Shown one piece after another: positions 34,260 to 45,241 of a stretch of DNA of 64,000 nt. This DNA comes from Ceratothoa steindachneri (Eukaryota > Arthropoda > Malacostraca > Isopoda > Cymothoidae), in NCBI GenBank assembly GCA_963969495.1, contig OZ018323.1:79432919-79496918 (forward strand), given 5' to 3'. The translations under genes were made by a program, and so were the position numbers. A model generated the notes under the pieces. The model saw only the letters and a program-made list of their open reading frames with translations. It searched no databases and was not told the DNA's origin. How positions within the stretch are numbered: position 1 is the first letter of the stretch; each line of letters starts with the position of its first letter.

Positions 34260-35840
34260 AGTGTTTCCTGGTGGCGGGATGCTTTTCCTCGTTCCTTTTC
34301 TTTTTGTAGTCTGCTGTGGTATGCTCTTCAAATGTCTCTCTGTAGAGTTCAACATTATGGTTGAAGAGGGCCTCACCGACTACTTCCTCTTCTCACTGGG
34401 CATCGTATTCCCACTTGTAATATTTTTTTTTGATACCGACAAATATTTTGTTGACATCTTTGTTCTTTGGGAAGGGAAGCTGCTCTGATGCGTAGATTGA
34501 GAGTTTATTTTGTCCGCATCGAGAGGTCCTTTGGCTTCCCGTTTTCTTTTTTTCTCAGTGTCCATCTTTTGGCATGACCTCTGAGTCCGAGGTGTCTATG
34601 GTATCCGAATCTTCCGTATCTGCATTCTTCTTTGTGTTTTATTATTGGGTTTGGGTGTTTTCAACGATCTGGCAGCAGCCTCCCTTTCCTTCCTTGCTTC
34701 TATTCTTGGATCGGGTCTCCTTTTCTGTTCCTTAGGTATCTCCTCTTGTTTGTTCTCTTCCTGAGTCTGTTTTGGGGCCATTTGTAGTTGGAGGACATCC
34801 CCTGATGGTGGGTCGTCCGGGAACCACATCTGGTTCATGCTGTTTTTGGCGAGCATCCGGTTTAATTCTTTAGCGAATGTCCCATCCTGCGTTAGATTTC
34901 TGGCATGGGCACACGGGATTGATGAAAGAATTTTTGTCGATTCTTTGTTTTGGATTTTTAGGTACGTTTTCTTGCCTTATGTTTCGGAGTAAGCTGCCTT
35001 TGCGACCTGATCGTATGTCGTGTTTGCTTTTTTGATCGCCTCTTCTTTGCTTTGTTGCTGCTTCCTCCTAATCAATTCTTTTTTCATGGGACAGGCCATT
35101 GCCATTGATCGATGGCCTTGCCCGCAGTTCGCGCACTTCTCGCGATGGCTCTGGCAGTTTTTCCAATGGTGACCAGGTTCGCTGCACCTAGAGCATACCT
35201 TTTGGGGCGCCTGACATTCGCGAGTAGAGAGGGCCTCCATTTTATAACAACGGAAGCAGAATTGGATTGGGTGTAACTCCTCCCTCTAGATTTGCTCCCC
35301 GCTGATCCTGGCGTTAAAAAGCAGGAGACCAGATTCCTTCGCTTGCTTGGCCATGCAAGTATCTCCAAAGATGATTTTGAAGACATGGGTATAGTCAGAA
35401 TTGTCCCTTTTGTTTTTAAATTTGACAATTTCAGTGACCTTCGCCCATGGATGTTTTTTTTAGGATTTCTTCTTTAATCCCCTCTTTGGAATGCTCCCCA
35501 ATCCAGGAGTATAATCGCCTCTAGATCACGCTCCTGTGCGTTTGGATCTGGGAATGGATTGCTGGCTTCAGGCCGAGTTCGCGAAGGACCTCTACGTCCT
35601 TTTTTGTTCGCATATAGCGACATAACCCGCAGGGACCTCTAGCAGTCTGAGCATGACTATCTTAAGCCGCCCATAGAAGACTTCAAAGACTTTGTCTTTG
35701 CTCGGTCTGGTGCGGCCGTTGATGGTGCGCAGCGGGACCCGGGTGGTCCCAGCTTGAGCCATCTTGCCCGATATGGGCTCCGAGGGGCGGTAAACCACTG
35801 CGGAGTCGCTCCTTCTTCTCGTTTTTTTGGCTGTTACCAA
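34260..35840 (-). pseudogene. LINE ORF1 (gag-like, three CCHC), copy L5
   Basis: The N-terminus is visible: MAQAGTTRVPLRTINGRTRPSK, a motif also seen in L6 (LPLRLIQNG) and in gag-only elements P1 and P3 (VPLRTIQG, LLRTISEATKPSRP). The next block is VFEVFYGRLKIVMLRLLEVPAGYVAIC. The zinc knuckles are CFRCYKMEALSTREC, CSRCSEPGHHWKNC and CANCGQGHRSMAMAC. A basic, coiled-coil-like, Lys/Glu-rich C-terminal half follows (RIEARKEREAAARSLK). One or two stops and frameshifts interrupt it, but domain order is complete. The first Met could also be the upstream one at 35,840. Confidence 0.83.
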
Positions 35841-36400
35841 ATCCTTATGTCCTCTTCTGTGTGAAAAAATCTATTATTTGGAGAATTGAGCGCTTGAGGG
35901 GGGCAACCCCCCTGCCGGATGGAGGGATGAAATGATAGTGGGTGAACCCGGAGAGGCCCCTCAGTCGGGTGATATGTGGCGGACTAAATGATGGGTGGTG
36001 ATAGAATCAACTACCACCACCCGGGGGGGGGGGGAAGTGCGCCTCGTCTGGGGTTTGGTTATCGATGCTGCTTTCAACTTACACAGGGACGGTTGCGTGT
36101 CACCCTGTGGTACTGGCCGGAAATTACCCTCAGGGACTAGAGCGAACTCTTCCCCAAAGCTTTCAGCATCGCCTCTTAACCAGGTTGCCTCTGACGCCGA
36201 GTTCCAAGTGGGCTACTCCTGAACTCTGCTTTCCTTGGCGTCCCCAATTATGCCATCACAGAGAACGGCATAGTTAGGACGTGGCTAGATGAATGGCAGT
36301 TCAGGTTATTTCAACTCTCTTACCCCGGCAGGGAAGGTGGCGAGGGGGGATTAGTTCGACATTTGTCGTATAATCCCCGTAGGGAAATGAATAAAAATTC
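35841..36400 (-). promoter_or_regulatory. LINE 5' UTR, copy L5
   Basis: Non-coding stretch upstream of the ORF1 start, expected to hold the internal promoter. It contains a G-run at 36,023-36,033 and the conserved AACTATGCC...GGCATAATT pair at 36,246-36,275. Upstream of that pair, CTGCCATTCAT is shared with the P2 leader at 55,330-55,340. The exact 5' end is not marked. Confidence 0.55.
36246..36275 (-). other. Conserved 5' UTR hairpin motif (L5)
   Basis: On the minus strand, AACTATGCC and GGCATAATT are separated by 12 nt and can form a nine-pair stem with one C-A mismatch. The same two nonamers, with the same mismatch, occur in L7 (47,273-47,305) and nearly so in P2 (55,352-55,382). Confidence 0.65.
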
Positions 36401-37322
36401 ACGTTTATATGCATGTTGCTTTATCCAATTTTTCTGTCCAGTCCAGAAGTCATGAATGAAATGAAAGTGAAAGTGAGAAAAAAAGTTTTAGATCCCCGTG
36501 CCTCTCCCCTCCCCCCCCCCCATCGACCAGTCCCTTCTGGAGGAGGGACCCGGTTGGGGGAAGGGGCCAGGCCCGGTTCCCCCGAGTTTCCCCGGCGCCC
36601 TCCTCCCTCTGAGCCTGAAGGCACCGAGGGAAAAGAGTTCTGGAGAGGGGGAGAGAGGGAGGAGGGAAAGAAGAAAGAATTAAGGATAGGACAGACTGAA
36701 ATAAAGTCAAAGGCTTGAAAGTTGACCAAGTTGGCTTGTGGACTTCCTTAACGGGGGACCTGGACCACGGTGTTTTATGTTTTTCTAGCTTTTAATTGTT
36801 ACGATTTTCTGTACCTGTCCCTGGTGTTAGTGTTTTGCCCATCTTTGGGTAGCGGTAGAGGAGGAAGATGATTGAAGTGGAAAGAAGTTGGAGGTTTATA
36901 GAGAGGTGCAAGTTGCGTGTAGGTCACGCTAATCTCTGTACTATAAAGTAATTTTAGAGTTAAGTTCGAAATAAGTTAGAGTGAAAGTGTTTGTTTATTT
37001 ATGTGGTTGTTTTGTTATTATGTTATGTGTGTATGAGATAGGCGTTCAAACCGTTGTTAGCGTTATTTGTTTTCCTGCTATGTTAATAACTCAAGTTTCA
37101 ATGATTTTTGTAGCATAATTCTCGTATCTGTATCTGTTGTGTGGGTTCATGTTCCTTGGTTATTTATTTGTTTAATTCTCTTCTTTATTCATGTCGTTTT
37201 TCCTTTTTCGTTCATTTACACTTTTTGGTTAGTTTTTTCATTCCTTGTGGGTATGAAGTCCAATCCAGTGAGTTTGTCATTATTCGGGAAATTTTTGTCA
37301 CAATTGGGTTTCCTTATTTGGT

Positions 37323-39998
37323 TTACACGTAAATCTCCTCCTCTTCCCTTTGGTCCGCTTTGTTTTTAGTACTAGGAAACAGCATATGTTGTCTCCATCC
37401 TGCCCCTCGTGTTATTTGATTATTTAGTTCCTCTCCTATTTCTTCTTGTGTTTTTTCTATGATTTTTTTGCTCTTTCTCCAATTATTTTGTTTAATGGTT
37501 TTATTTTCACTTCGATGTGTAAGTCTCTTTGATTTTTCCTCTCTAATCGTCGCGTGTTCGTAATTATGTATACTTCCATATTCTGTATACGTTGCATTCT
37601 TAATAGATTGCTTCTTGAAACCGTATACATGGCAATTGTTGGATATATCAAAGTAGGCTGTATCATGGCCTGGTAGATCTTTTTCTTATTTTTCATGTTT
37701 AGATTTCTTAATCTGTAGAGTAAAGTTAGCATGCCTCGGGCTTTGTTTATTCTTTCGGTCACGTGTTTCTTGAAACCATTTTTGGTATTACGTAGTTAGG
37801 CTTAAAATCTTGCCTTCACCATTATACCTGTATCGCTCTCCATCTACGTAAACGTCGGGTAGTTTTTTTGCGGTACATAGGTATGATTTTGAATTTATCT
37901 TTATTAGTTTAAATTTTCCATTTGCGTTCATATTCGTTTAGATTTTCTATTTCCGTTGCCGTTACTCTGGCTTGCATCTGAGGGTTCCGATAAACACAGG
38001 GAATTAATTGAGTGAAATCATCTGCGTTTTGTATGTTCACACAGCCCTCGTTTCTGGGTGGGGGAATGTCCGAGGTATACACTAAGTATAGCGAAGAAAT
38101 TAAACACCCTCCCTGAGCGAGGCGCGCATTAAGCTTGGATCTTTAACCTTGGCAATTCCCCATGCCTATGGATGCATATCTTTCCATGACGTAGTCGCAT
38201 AAAATTCTTTCCAGATAGTTGTTCATTTCCAGATTTAGAATTTTATGTTGTATGCCTCTTTGCCAGACTTTATCGAATGCTTTCGATACGTCCCGGCATA
38301 CAATGTCCATACTGCATTTCCCTCCTTTCACTTTGCTTATATTTTCTGTAATCACGCTGAGGGCCATTTCCGTATTCCTGCTCTTTCTGAAGCCGAATTG
38401 TTGATTGTTCTGTGAAGGGATATAGGTCGAAGTTTTCGACCTCCGAAGGTGGTTTTCCCGGCTTCGGTATGAATATCATTTTGGCTATCTTTAACTCATC
38501 AGAGAAGTATCCCGTGTTTATACAGGCGTTAAACACGTTCCTTATCCCTTCAAGTATATTATCCGGAGCTTCTATATAGTTTTTTTCTGGTGAGTCCCGA
38601 TTTCTCAGGGGCCTTTTGTTTAAAATTTGAAATGTATTCTTTAATTTCTCGATTGTGATTTTGGCGTTAAATCCTTAGTTCGCATACTGTTCCTCTTCTA
38701 CGAGGTGATATGGGAAAGTCCTCTCAATCCGTCCATTTAGTTCGTCAACTATTTGTTTTTTGAAGTCTATATCGTAGTTTTCGTTTTCCTCATCGCCGAT
38801 GTTGAACACTCCTTTCCAGTGTTCCCTGAACAATTTTTCAATCTCGCGTTCATCTTCGATTTCCCGTTTCTGTCCTTAATCTTTATTTTTTCTTTAACTT
38901 TAGCATTTCACATTCTTTTTATCCTTTTCCAAAATTCTCGGGGCAATAGCTCGTTGTCAATATTTTTAACGGCTATGTCCCAGTATTCTCTTTGTTTGTC
39001 CATTATTGCGTTTAGTAGTTTTCTCTTCTTCGCCCTCAGATTGCGGTATTTTTCCCTTGACGTTCTCTTTATTATTATGTCCTCGTTTATCGCTTTTATT
39101 TCTGCATTCTTAGTTTTCATTTCGTCTGTCCATATAAAGTATTTAACTGTTTTGTATGTGTTTCTGGGTATTGCAATCTCATCACCTGTTTGTGTTCGCG
39201 TCCTTATTTTTTCTAGCTCGCCGCCGATTTCTTCTAAAGTAGCTTCATTTAGTCTATTTGGTGCGTAGTCATTCAATTCTTGTTTGTATTTTTCCCAGTC
39301 TGCCCTATGGTATGCCTTCCATTTTTTAGTGGTTATTTGTATTGGTTGCTGATTAACGGTGAGTAGTGTTTCTGTGTGTTCGCTGCAGATAACATTTACA
39401 GGTTCCATGTGGTAGTTAAAAGGAATGTTATTGTTTGCTAAGCAAATGTCTGGAGTTGTTGCTGTTCTGTCTTTAATTAGCGTTGGGTACTCTGGTCCTA
39501 GTCTTCTGTTATCCGTCTGTCTATTAGAGCTTTTAGGTCTTTTCCTGTTTGGTTTCTGTTCCTATATCCTGTGTACGTGCATCTTGCGTTCAGGTCTCCC
39601 AAAAACAAAGTTGGAAGTCTATTTTTAAACAATCTCACAAAGTTTTTTATTGGTAGTTCCGGTCGTCGCAGTGGTTGGTATCCCGTAGCGATTATTATAT
39701 TGGTTAATTCTATTTTGACCTCAATCGCGAGGTAAGATTCGGTTAGTTCTTGCTTTGTTTTGTACTCTATTCCTTTCTTTATTGCTATTGCTGCTCCGTC
39801 GTGTGCTTCGTTTGTGTGATTAGTCGCTATTACGTCGTAGTTCCATATTTTAAGGTGGTGAGTCTCAAGGTTAATCTCGTGAACTGAAATAAGAATGATG
39901 TCGGGATCTACTTCTCTAAAGATATTTCCATATGTGTTTTCTTTATCCTTCCAGCCATTCGTATTTATCTGTAGAATTCTTAATTTACTATTATCCAT
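37323..39998 (-). pseudogene. LINE ORF2 (endonuclease-reverse transcriptase), copy L6
   Basis: The N-terminal frame (39,998-39,498) is open for 166 codons: MDNSKLRILQINTNGW, DPDIILISVHEI (SEHG altered to SVHE), DGAAIAIKKG, ATGYQPLRRPELP and LGDLNARCTYTGYRN. After a frameshift a second 166-codon frame holds CSEHTETLL, where the SDH box is changed to SEH, and a long linker. RT blocks are PKPGKPPSEVENF, DVSKAFDKVWQRGIQHKIL, the box NADDFTQLI at 38,017-38,028, KKIYQAMIQPTLIYP and NTRRLERKNQRDLH. The acidic end EEEEIYV precedes TAA at 37,323. Nuclease and RT are both mutated at key sites. Confidence 0.87.
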
Positions 39999-40220
39999 CT
40001 TGTTTGTATGTTCTAAAGAGGTTCTTCTTTTTGGGAGCGTGGTGGTATTACGTAAATATATTTGTATCTTTTCCTGGTATTTCTGCCGTTCATCTCTGTC
40101 CTTTCTGAGTTCTGACTCTTGTCCGTTTCACATTTCGCGCTTGGTATTTCTGGTCATTGGTCGCATGGCGAGGTGTTCCTAGTCGATTTTCTTTTTCTTT
40201 TTTTTTGCGTGTGTGTTTTT

Positions 40221-41347
40221 TTACGTTTTCTCATTATTCTCGTCGGTGCTGCTCTCAGATTCTGTTTCCTCGCTTTCTGTGTCTTCCTCTTGTTCAGATT
40301 CGCTTTCCTTTTTTTGTGTTTCTTCCAAGAATTTCTTATTTGTATCTTCTGAAATTTTTATGTTAAATATAGCCGATGAATCAATATTTTGCTGGAATTT
40401 CATTGGCTCCAGCCCATTTTCCTCGAGGATGGAGTTCAACGTGGTGGCCTATGTTCCTGGTTGGGCAATATTTAAGACGTGTGAGTGTAGAATGCATGTC
40501 CGTATTTTTACTTCCAGAGTTCCGTCAAGGGTCATTTGAGTGGTTGTTCCATTGTTTTTCGTTGCTGCCGCCGCCGCATATGAGGTGTTTCTTGTTCCTT
40601 CTTTTTTTTGTTGTGTTTCAAATTCTTTTCTCTTTATTATTTCTTTTCGCTTCGGACATGTCATTGCCATTGTTATGTGGCCCCCTCCGCAATTAACCCA
40701 CTTTTTCGTGGAGTTTGTGCAGCTTCTCCAAGAATGTGGGCCACTGCATTCTGAACATATTTCTCCTTCCTTTCTTGGGCAGTTTGCGGTGATGGGGTCT
40801 TCCATTTTGTAGCATCTAAAACAAATTTGTATATAGTGATACTGGTCCCTTTGAATGTTACATGCTGGCATTCTCATACTGTATGCGAGGATTTCCTTCT
40901 GTAGTGTCCTTGTTGCAATCTCGGTTGACTCGCACACTATTTTGAACACATGTGTGTGTGTTCGTTAAATTTGATTATGTCGTTTATCTTCGTCCTGGGT
41001 TGTTGTTCCATTATTTTATCTTTTATTTCGTCTGGGGAGTGTTCCCCCACCCATGATTCTACCTTACGGCATACGATGCTTCGGTTGGCAATAATCTGGG
41101 GTGGTAATTTAGCCTCTAAGTCGACTTTCCGTAAAGTGATGGTTCCTGCCGATGAAAGTAAGAGTTAGACATCGTTGTTTTCCGCACAGGTGATAACAAA
41201 TCCATTAGCTGTTTCTATGCATTTGATCAAGGCGATTTGTAAATCCTTGAAAATGATTTGTGCTACATCCTGTGGTCTCCGTTTTATCCCGTTCTGAATT
41301 AGCCGAAGTGGGAGCCTTTTGGTGAAGTCCTGTGGGCCCATGTTCAA
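40221..41347 (-). pseudogene. LINE ORF1 (gag-like, three CCHC), copy L6, nearly intact
   Basis: Begins MNMGPQDFTKRLPLRLIQNG and runs to a single TAG at 41,165-41,167. The frame then continues through NDIIKFNEHTHMFKIVCESTEIA, MRMPACNIQRD and the knuckles CFRCYKMEDPITANC, CSECSG-PHSWRSC (Gly-His spacing altered) and a third where Cys is Trp (WVNCGGGHITMAMTC). The ILHSHVLNIAQPG domain follows, and a very acidic Glu/Ser-rich C-terminus ends near 40,221. Apart from one or two stops it is the best-preserved gag here. The acidic tail is absent in L5. Confidence 0.83.
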
Positions 41348-41660
41348 TTTTCATCTCCCCCCATGGGGGTTCTTTGTAAAAATAAAGTATTAGATTATTT
41401 TCCCCCACTCCACTAGTGGGAGAAGCCTCCTATCTATTCCTAATACTATCTCGCCTGCCTGCTCTGGAGCGCGCACTCCCTTACGTAATTAGGCCTAGCC
41501 CTATAAGCGGTCCTGCAGTCAGATTCGGGCTCGTCACCGATAGCCGGGCTCCTTCTCTGGCCCCCTAACGGGGTCTTCTTCGGGAGTTCACTACACCTTA
41601 CTACTGACTGCTTCTGAGACCTTGCTGGTGGTCAGGTTATACTGTGCTAGATGGAAATAA
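41348..41660 (-). promoter_or_regulatory. LINE 5' leader, copy L6
   Basis: GC-moderate, non-coding, lying between the ORF1 start and AT-rich sequence. Short self-complementary patches are present (CCACTAGTGG near 41,411; GGGGCC..GGCCCC-like near 41,560). The AACTATGCC motif of L5 is not present. Confidence 0.45.
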
Positions 41661-42194
41661 AGTAGGAGAGTTTCAGATATAAAAAGGTATATTATGAGAT
41701 AGGAAAAATTTAAGGTGATTCCCCGCGAATCAGAAAAAGGAGGTCTCTCCAATCAGTCCGATTCGCGAATATATTTCTTCTTTCTTCTCTTTGGTATATA
41801 CTTAACCTATATAGAAAATGCTCTCTTCGCAAAGTTATTTCAAGTCAAAAGATTGATGTAACTTAGCAGTGCGTAGATCACTGTTAGTTGTAAGATGAAC
41901 TGAGCCGTCTCCAGCAGTCAGACAATCTGAGCCTTCTGATCTGATCTGATGTGTATAGAAAGGACAGAAAGGGATCACTGTGTAGCACAGGCGAACAGGC
42001 AGTCGTAGAGGAAAAGGGTGCGGAAATAACTTGAGAAGGGATAGGAAGAGCTGATAGGTCGGTGGCTAGACACCGATTCGTGGTGTGGTTGGGTGGGTAT
42101 CGAGATGTTCGTGACTGGACGACGGTTGGAGGGTGGTCAGGAAGGAGAGCGTGTCTGCTTAGTCGAAAAACGCATTATTCACGGTGCTTTTAGC
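41661..42194. other. No gene; probable 3' UTR of L7
   Basis: Lies just below the ORF2 end of L7. Around 41,725-41,770 the octamers CGCGAATC and GATTCGCG are 28 nt apart and could form a stem. Otherwise there are no motifs. Confidence 0.4.
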
Positions 42195-44920
42195 TTATGC
42201 GAAGAGCGAGATGGGTTGCGGGTGGTCATAGGCTGCAGGGTATCGCAGTGCCATCGCATACCGTCTTACATGTAATGCGGTGTATAAGGGGTCTCTGGCG
42301 AGTTTCCCGAGTTGTTTTGTGAGTCTGGTGTGAGCGTATGTGTTAAGGGGTGCTAATTTATTGTTGTCGTGTAGTGTGGATATTCTCGTGTACAAGGGAG
42401 AGCGGCAAGCGCGCTTCAGAGCAGAGTTCTGAATGCGCTGAGCCTTCTGCTGCCACGTGTCACTCGCAGCTACGAGTGACAGTGGAGCTTACGCGAGAAG
42501 AGGTCGCACGAGTGTTTTGTATAGGTGTAACTGAAGTTTTTTGCCTGTATGGTAGAACATGTGAGGCGATGTGTTTATACGTGAGGCTCTTGCTTGTGTT
42601 ATGTTCTGGTGTATATTGAACTTAAGGGTCTTGTCAAAAGTTACCCCAAGGATTTTTGTATGTTGTGTGTAGTCGAGCTTTGTTGGGCTTAGATGGTTCA
42701 TGGCTGGCGTGTGTGAGAAGATTTGTAGGTTATGCATGAATTGATATCTTGCGCCGAAGAGTGTCATCTGTGTTTTCTCAGGATTCGTGGCAATCAGCCA
42801 TTTATCCTCGTAATCTGTCTTAGCGTCTAGTATTATTTGTGCGTGGAGCGCGATCTCTTCTGGTCCACGGCCGCTGATGAGAATGGTCTCGTCATCGGAG
42901 TAGGACACTGTGTATGTGTGACAGCAGCTTTCGGGTGGGCGTGCGGTGTCGTTTGTGTACATGATGTATAGTGTGGGTGCTAGTACGTTTCCTTGAGAAC
43001 GCCTGAGCGTGGGGCGAAGGGTTGTGAGAGGGTATCGTTGTATTTTATGTGTCATCTCCGCTCAGTGAGGTAGTGCGAGAGGAGAGGAGCCTTCTGGTAC
43101 AGAGATGTAACTCCGTATTGTTGGCGAGTTTCCAACGGAGTCCCTTGTGCCACACTTTATCAAAGGCCTTCTCCAAGTCCTTGCTCATGGAGAGTGTCTT
43201 TTGAAGTATCTGGCGTTTTTTCTGTATTCTGTCATGAACGATGGTCACAGCCGCCTAAGTGGACCGGCCCCTCCTGAACTCATATTGGTGGTGGGGGGGA
43301 GGGAGAACCAGTCCCTCTCTTCCAGGTAGTCTCATAGGCGGCAGTTGATCATGCGTTCGAGTATTTTGCCTAGGTGCTCTAATAAAGCAATAGGCCTGTA
43401 ATTGTTTGGGTATTTGGAGTCTTTGTTCGTTTTGTGTATAATTATGTTGTGAGAGATTGAATATTTTGGGGAAATGGCCTGAGACTAGTGAGGCGTTGAA
43501 TAGGTGTGTAAGTGTGGGGTATATGTTTGCGGGGAGGTTGTGTATTGGTGTGGCTGGTAGCCCGGAGGGGCCGGGGCACGTTTTGGTGTTGTTTTAATGT
43601 AGTGTTTTATTTCCTCGACGGTGATGGGAGTGGTCAGTGTAGATGTGTAGTTGAGCAGCTCCATTCGTATCAGGGTGGTGGGCCTTAGCTCGTGAGCGTG
43701 TGCCCGACACCATTCCTGCACTTCCTGGAAGTGCTCTCGCGATTGTGATTTAGGTGGGTTGGGTGTATGTACTGTGTCCCAGTGGGACCTAAATGCGACG
43801 AGGATGACGTTAGTGTCTGTGAGTGTTCGGTTGTTTACTTGGAGGGTGATGGATTTGGGTGGATCATTGCCTGGCAACATTTCTACGTGCCGCCAGAAGA
43901 AGGAGGGGTTAGTGCGGACGACCTCTTGCCACTGCCGGTTCCTATCTAGCTGCACGCACTGTAGGATGCGGGCACGTAGGTGATTGATGTTGTGTTATCG
44001 TGGGCCTCTAGTGTAGTGATTGTTGTATTGTGTGATGAGTCTCTGAGTGTGTATGGAATATGTGAAAAGTTTTATGAATGTGTAGGTTATATGTAGTGAG
44101 TGTAGGTCACGTGCTGTGGTTATATTGTTTAAGATTGAGCACCAGTGGTCGTCTAACATGTCTGGATTGGTGTGGTCCAGGTCGAGGTTTTGTGGCGTGT
44201 TATCTGTTATGTGTCTCTTGAACTCTTCCCAGTGCGTGTTTTTTGTAGTCGAAGAGAGGTGGTGTGGGTATGAGTATGGGAGATGTGGATATGATAAAGC
44301 ATATCGGTATGTGGTCAGAGAGTACGTGAGGACCCGATGAGATGTGCGCGTAGAAGCATGTAGCGTGGCCGTTGCGGAAGACCACGTCCGGAGACGTGGT
44401 ACCTCCACGAGGACCGAAGAATGTGGGGAAGGCCAAGCCGATGTGCTCGCAACGATAGCACGGCAGGGCACCGGCCAAGTACCTTTCTGCATCATTCTTA
44501 GTGTTAGAAAGGAGTGTTGGGTGAAAGGCGTTGAGGTCCCCCGTAAAGAAGATAGGAAGGTTGTGGTTTGATAGAACCCGGAGTTGGACTTGTATGTTTA
44601 GTTGTAGGCGTGGTGGTCTGTAAAGTGTGGCCCTTACGATGGGGCTGGAGCTTGTCTGTACCTTGCAGGCTAGAAAAGAGTCATCTTGTGTTTGAATGAG
44701 GGAGTGGTCTATAGAGCGCTTTATTAGGATCGCTGATCCTAGGTGCGGCGCTTGTGGAGATAGATCCGTGTGGTAGCCTGCAATGCGAAGGCTGTTGTTA
44801 GGAGGATGTAAGTTGGTCGGGTTCAAGACTATTTTGTCAGGTCTTTGTGTGTTTAGAACCCAGTTGGCAACAGTATGGCGAATAACGTGCCAACTGCGTA
44901 CGTTTATTTGTCACGTTGAG
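42195..44920 (-). pseudogene. LINE ORF2 (endonuclease-RT), Jockey-like, copy L7
   Basis: Endonuclease: INVRSWHVIRHTVANW (about 44,920), SAILIKRSIDHS, ATLYRPPRLQLN, FTGDLNAFHPTLLSN, GGTTSPDVVFRN and GPHVLSDHIPICF. RT: a linker to EEIKHYIKTTPKRAPAPPGYQ, then SKDLEKAFDKVWHKGLRWKL, SQGNVLAPTLYIMYTND and the box YSDDETILIS. Next come TNPEKTQMTLFGAR and TKILGVTFDKTLKFNIHQNI, the last a typical Jockey-group block. C-terminal RRYAMALRYPAAYDH-type sequence lies near 42,200. The EN frame (44,826-44,200, 208 codons) and RT frame (43,055-42,489, 188 codons) are open, but frameshifts separate them. QGN replaces the usual QGS, and YSDD replaces YADD. Confidence 0.85.
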
Positions 44921-45241
44921 GCGACCTATTGTCGTGAGCGGAGTGCGCGTGAAGCTGATTTAACCGGGACCGTTCTCCTCTCCTTTATTATTGCCCAGGA
45001 GGCGTGGGGAGCGAGTACCTTTACACGTGTCGGCTGTGGTTTGGGGAGGTTACCAGTGGTGTTATTGGGTGGGCAGGCGGTGGTGGAGGAGGGAGTGTGT
45101 TCTGTGGAGGGAGGGTTAAAGATAGCGGTCGTGAAAGTAGAGTTGGAGAGAGTAGAGTCTAGGGAGGGGGGAGTTAGGAGCCAAGGTGGAGGGGAGTAGA
45201 GCTAGTAGATGGGGGGCTAGAGATAGTAGGGGAGGTGCATA

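Larger units (their letters stand above)
32045..36400 (-). mobile_element. LINE copy L5, 5' UTR present but 3' end missing
   Basis: Minus-strand LINE that keeps its 5' UTR and the complete length of ORF1. Its ORF2 stops abruptly in the RT thumb (KNIKKLY at about 32,055) and runs directly into the gag of L4. Loss of the 3' end is unusual for LINEs, which normally lose the 5' end, so a recombination or deletion between L5 and L4 is likely. Confidence 0.8.
36440..41660 (-). mobile_element. LINE copy L6, near full length
   Basis: The most complete minus-strand copy. It has a 3' UTR (36,440-37,322), ORF2, ORF1 from its start, and a 5' leader of about 300 bp ending near 41,660. The 3' UTR contains a C/G-rich patch (36,500-36,640) whose long frames on both strands show no conserved motif and are probably compositional. 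Confidence 0.85.

Noticed and set aside
36246..36275. AACTATGCC as a piece of the 28S rDNA insertion site used by R1 and R2 elements
   Set aside because: The resemblance to the rDNA words is limited to a few bases and no longer rDNA match follows, so chance is the simpler explanation.
36413..36729. Overlapping open frames of about 100 codons on both strands
   Set aside because: They lie in a C/G-rich patch of the L6 3' UTR. The proteins are Pro/Gly/Ser-rich with no conserved motif, so they reflect composition.
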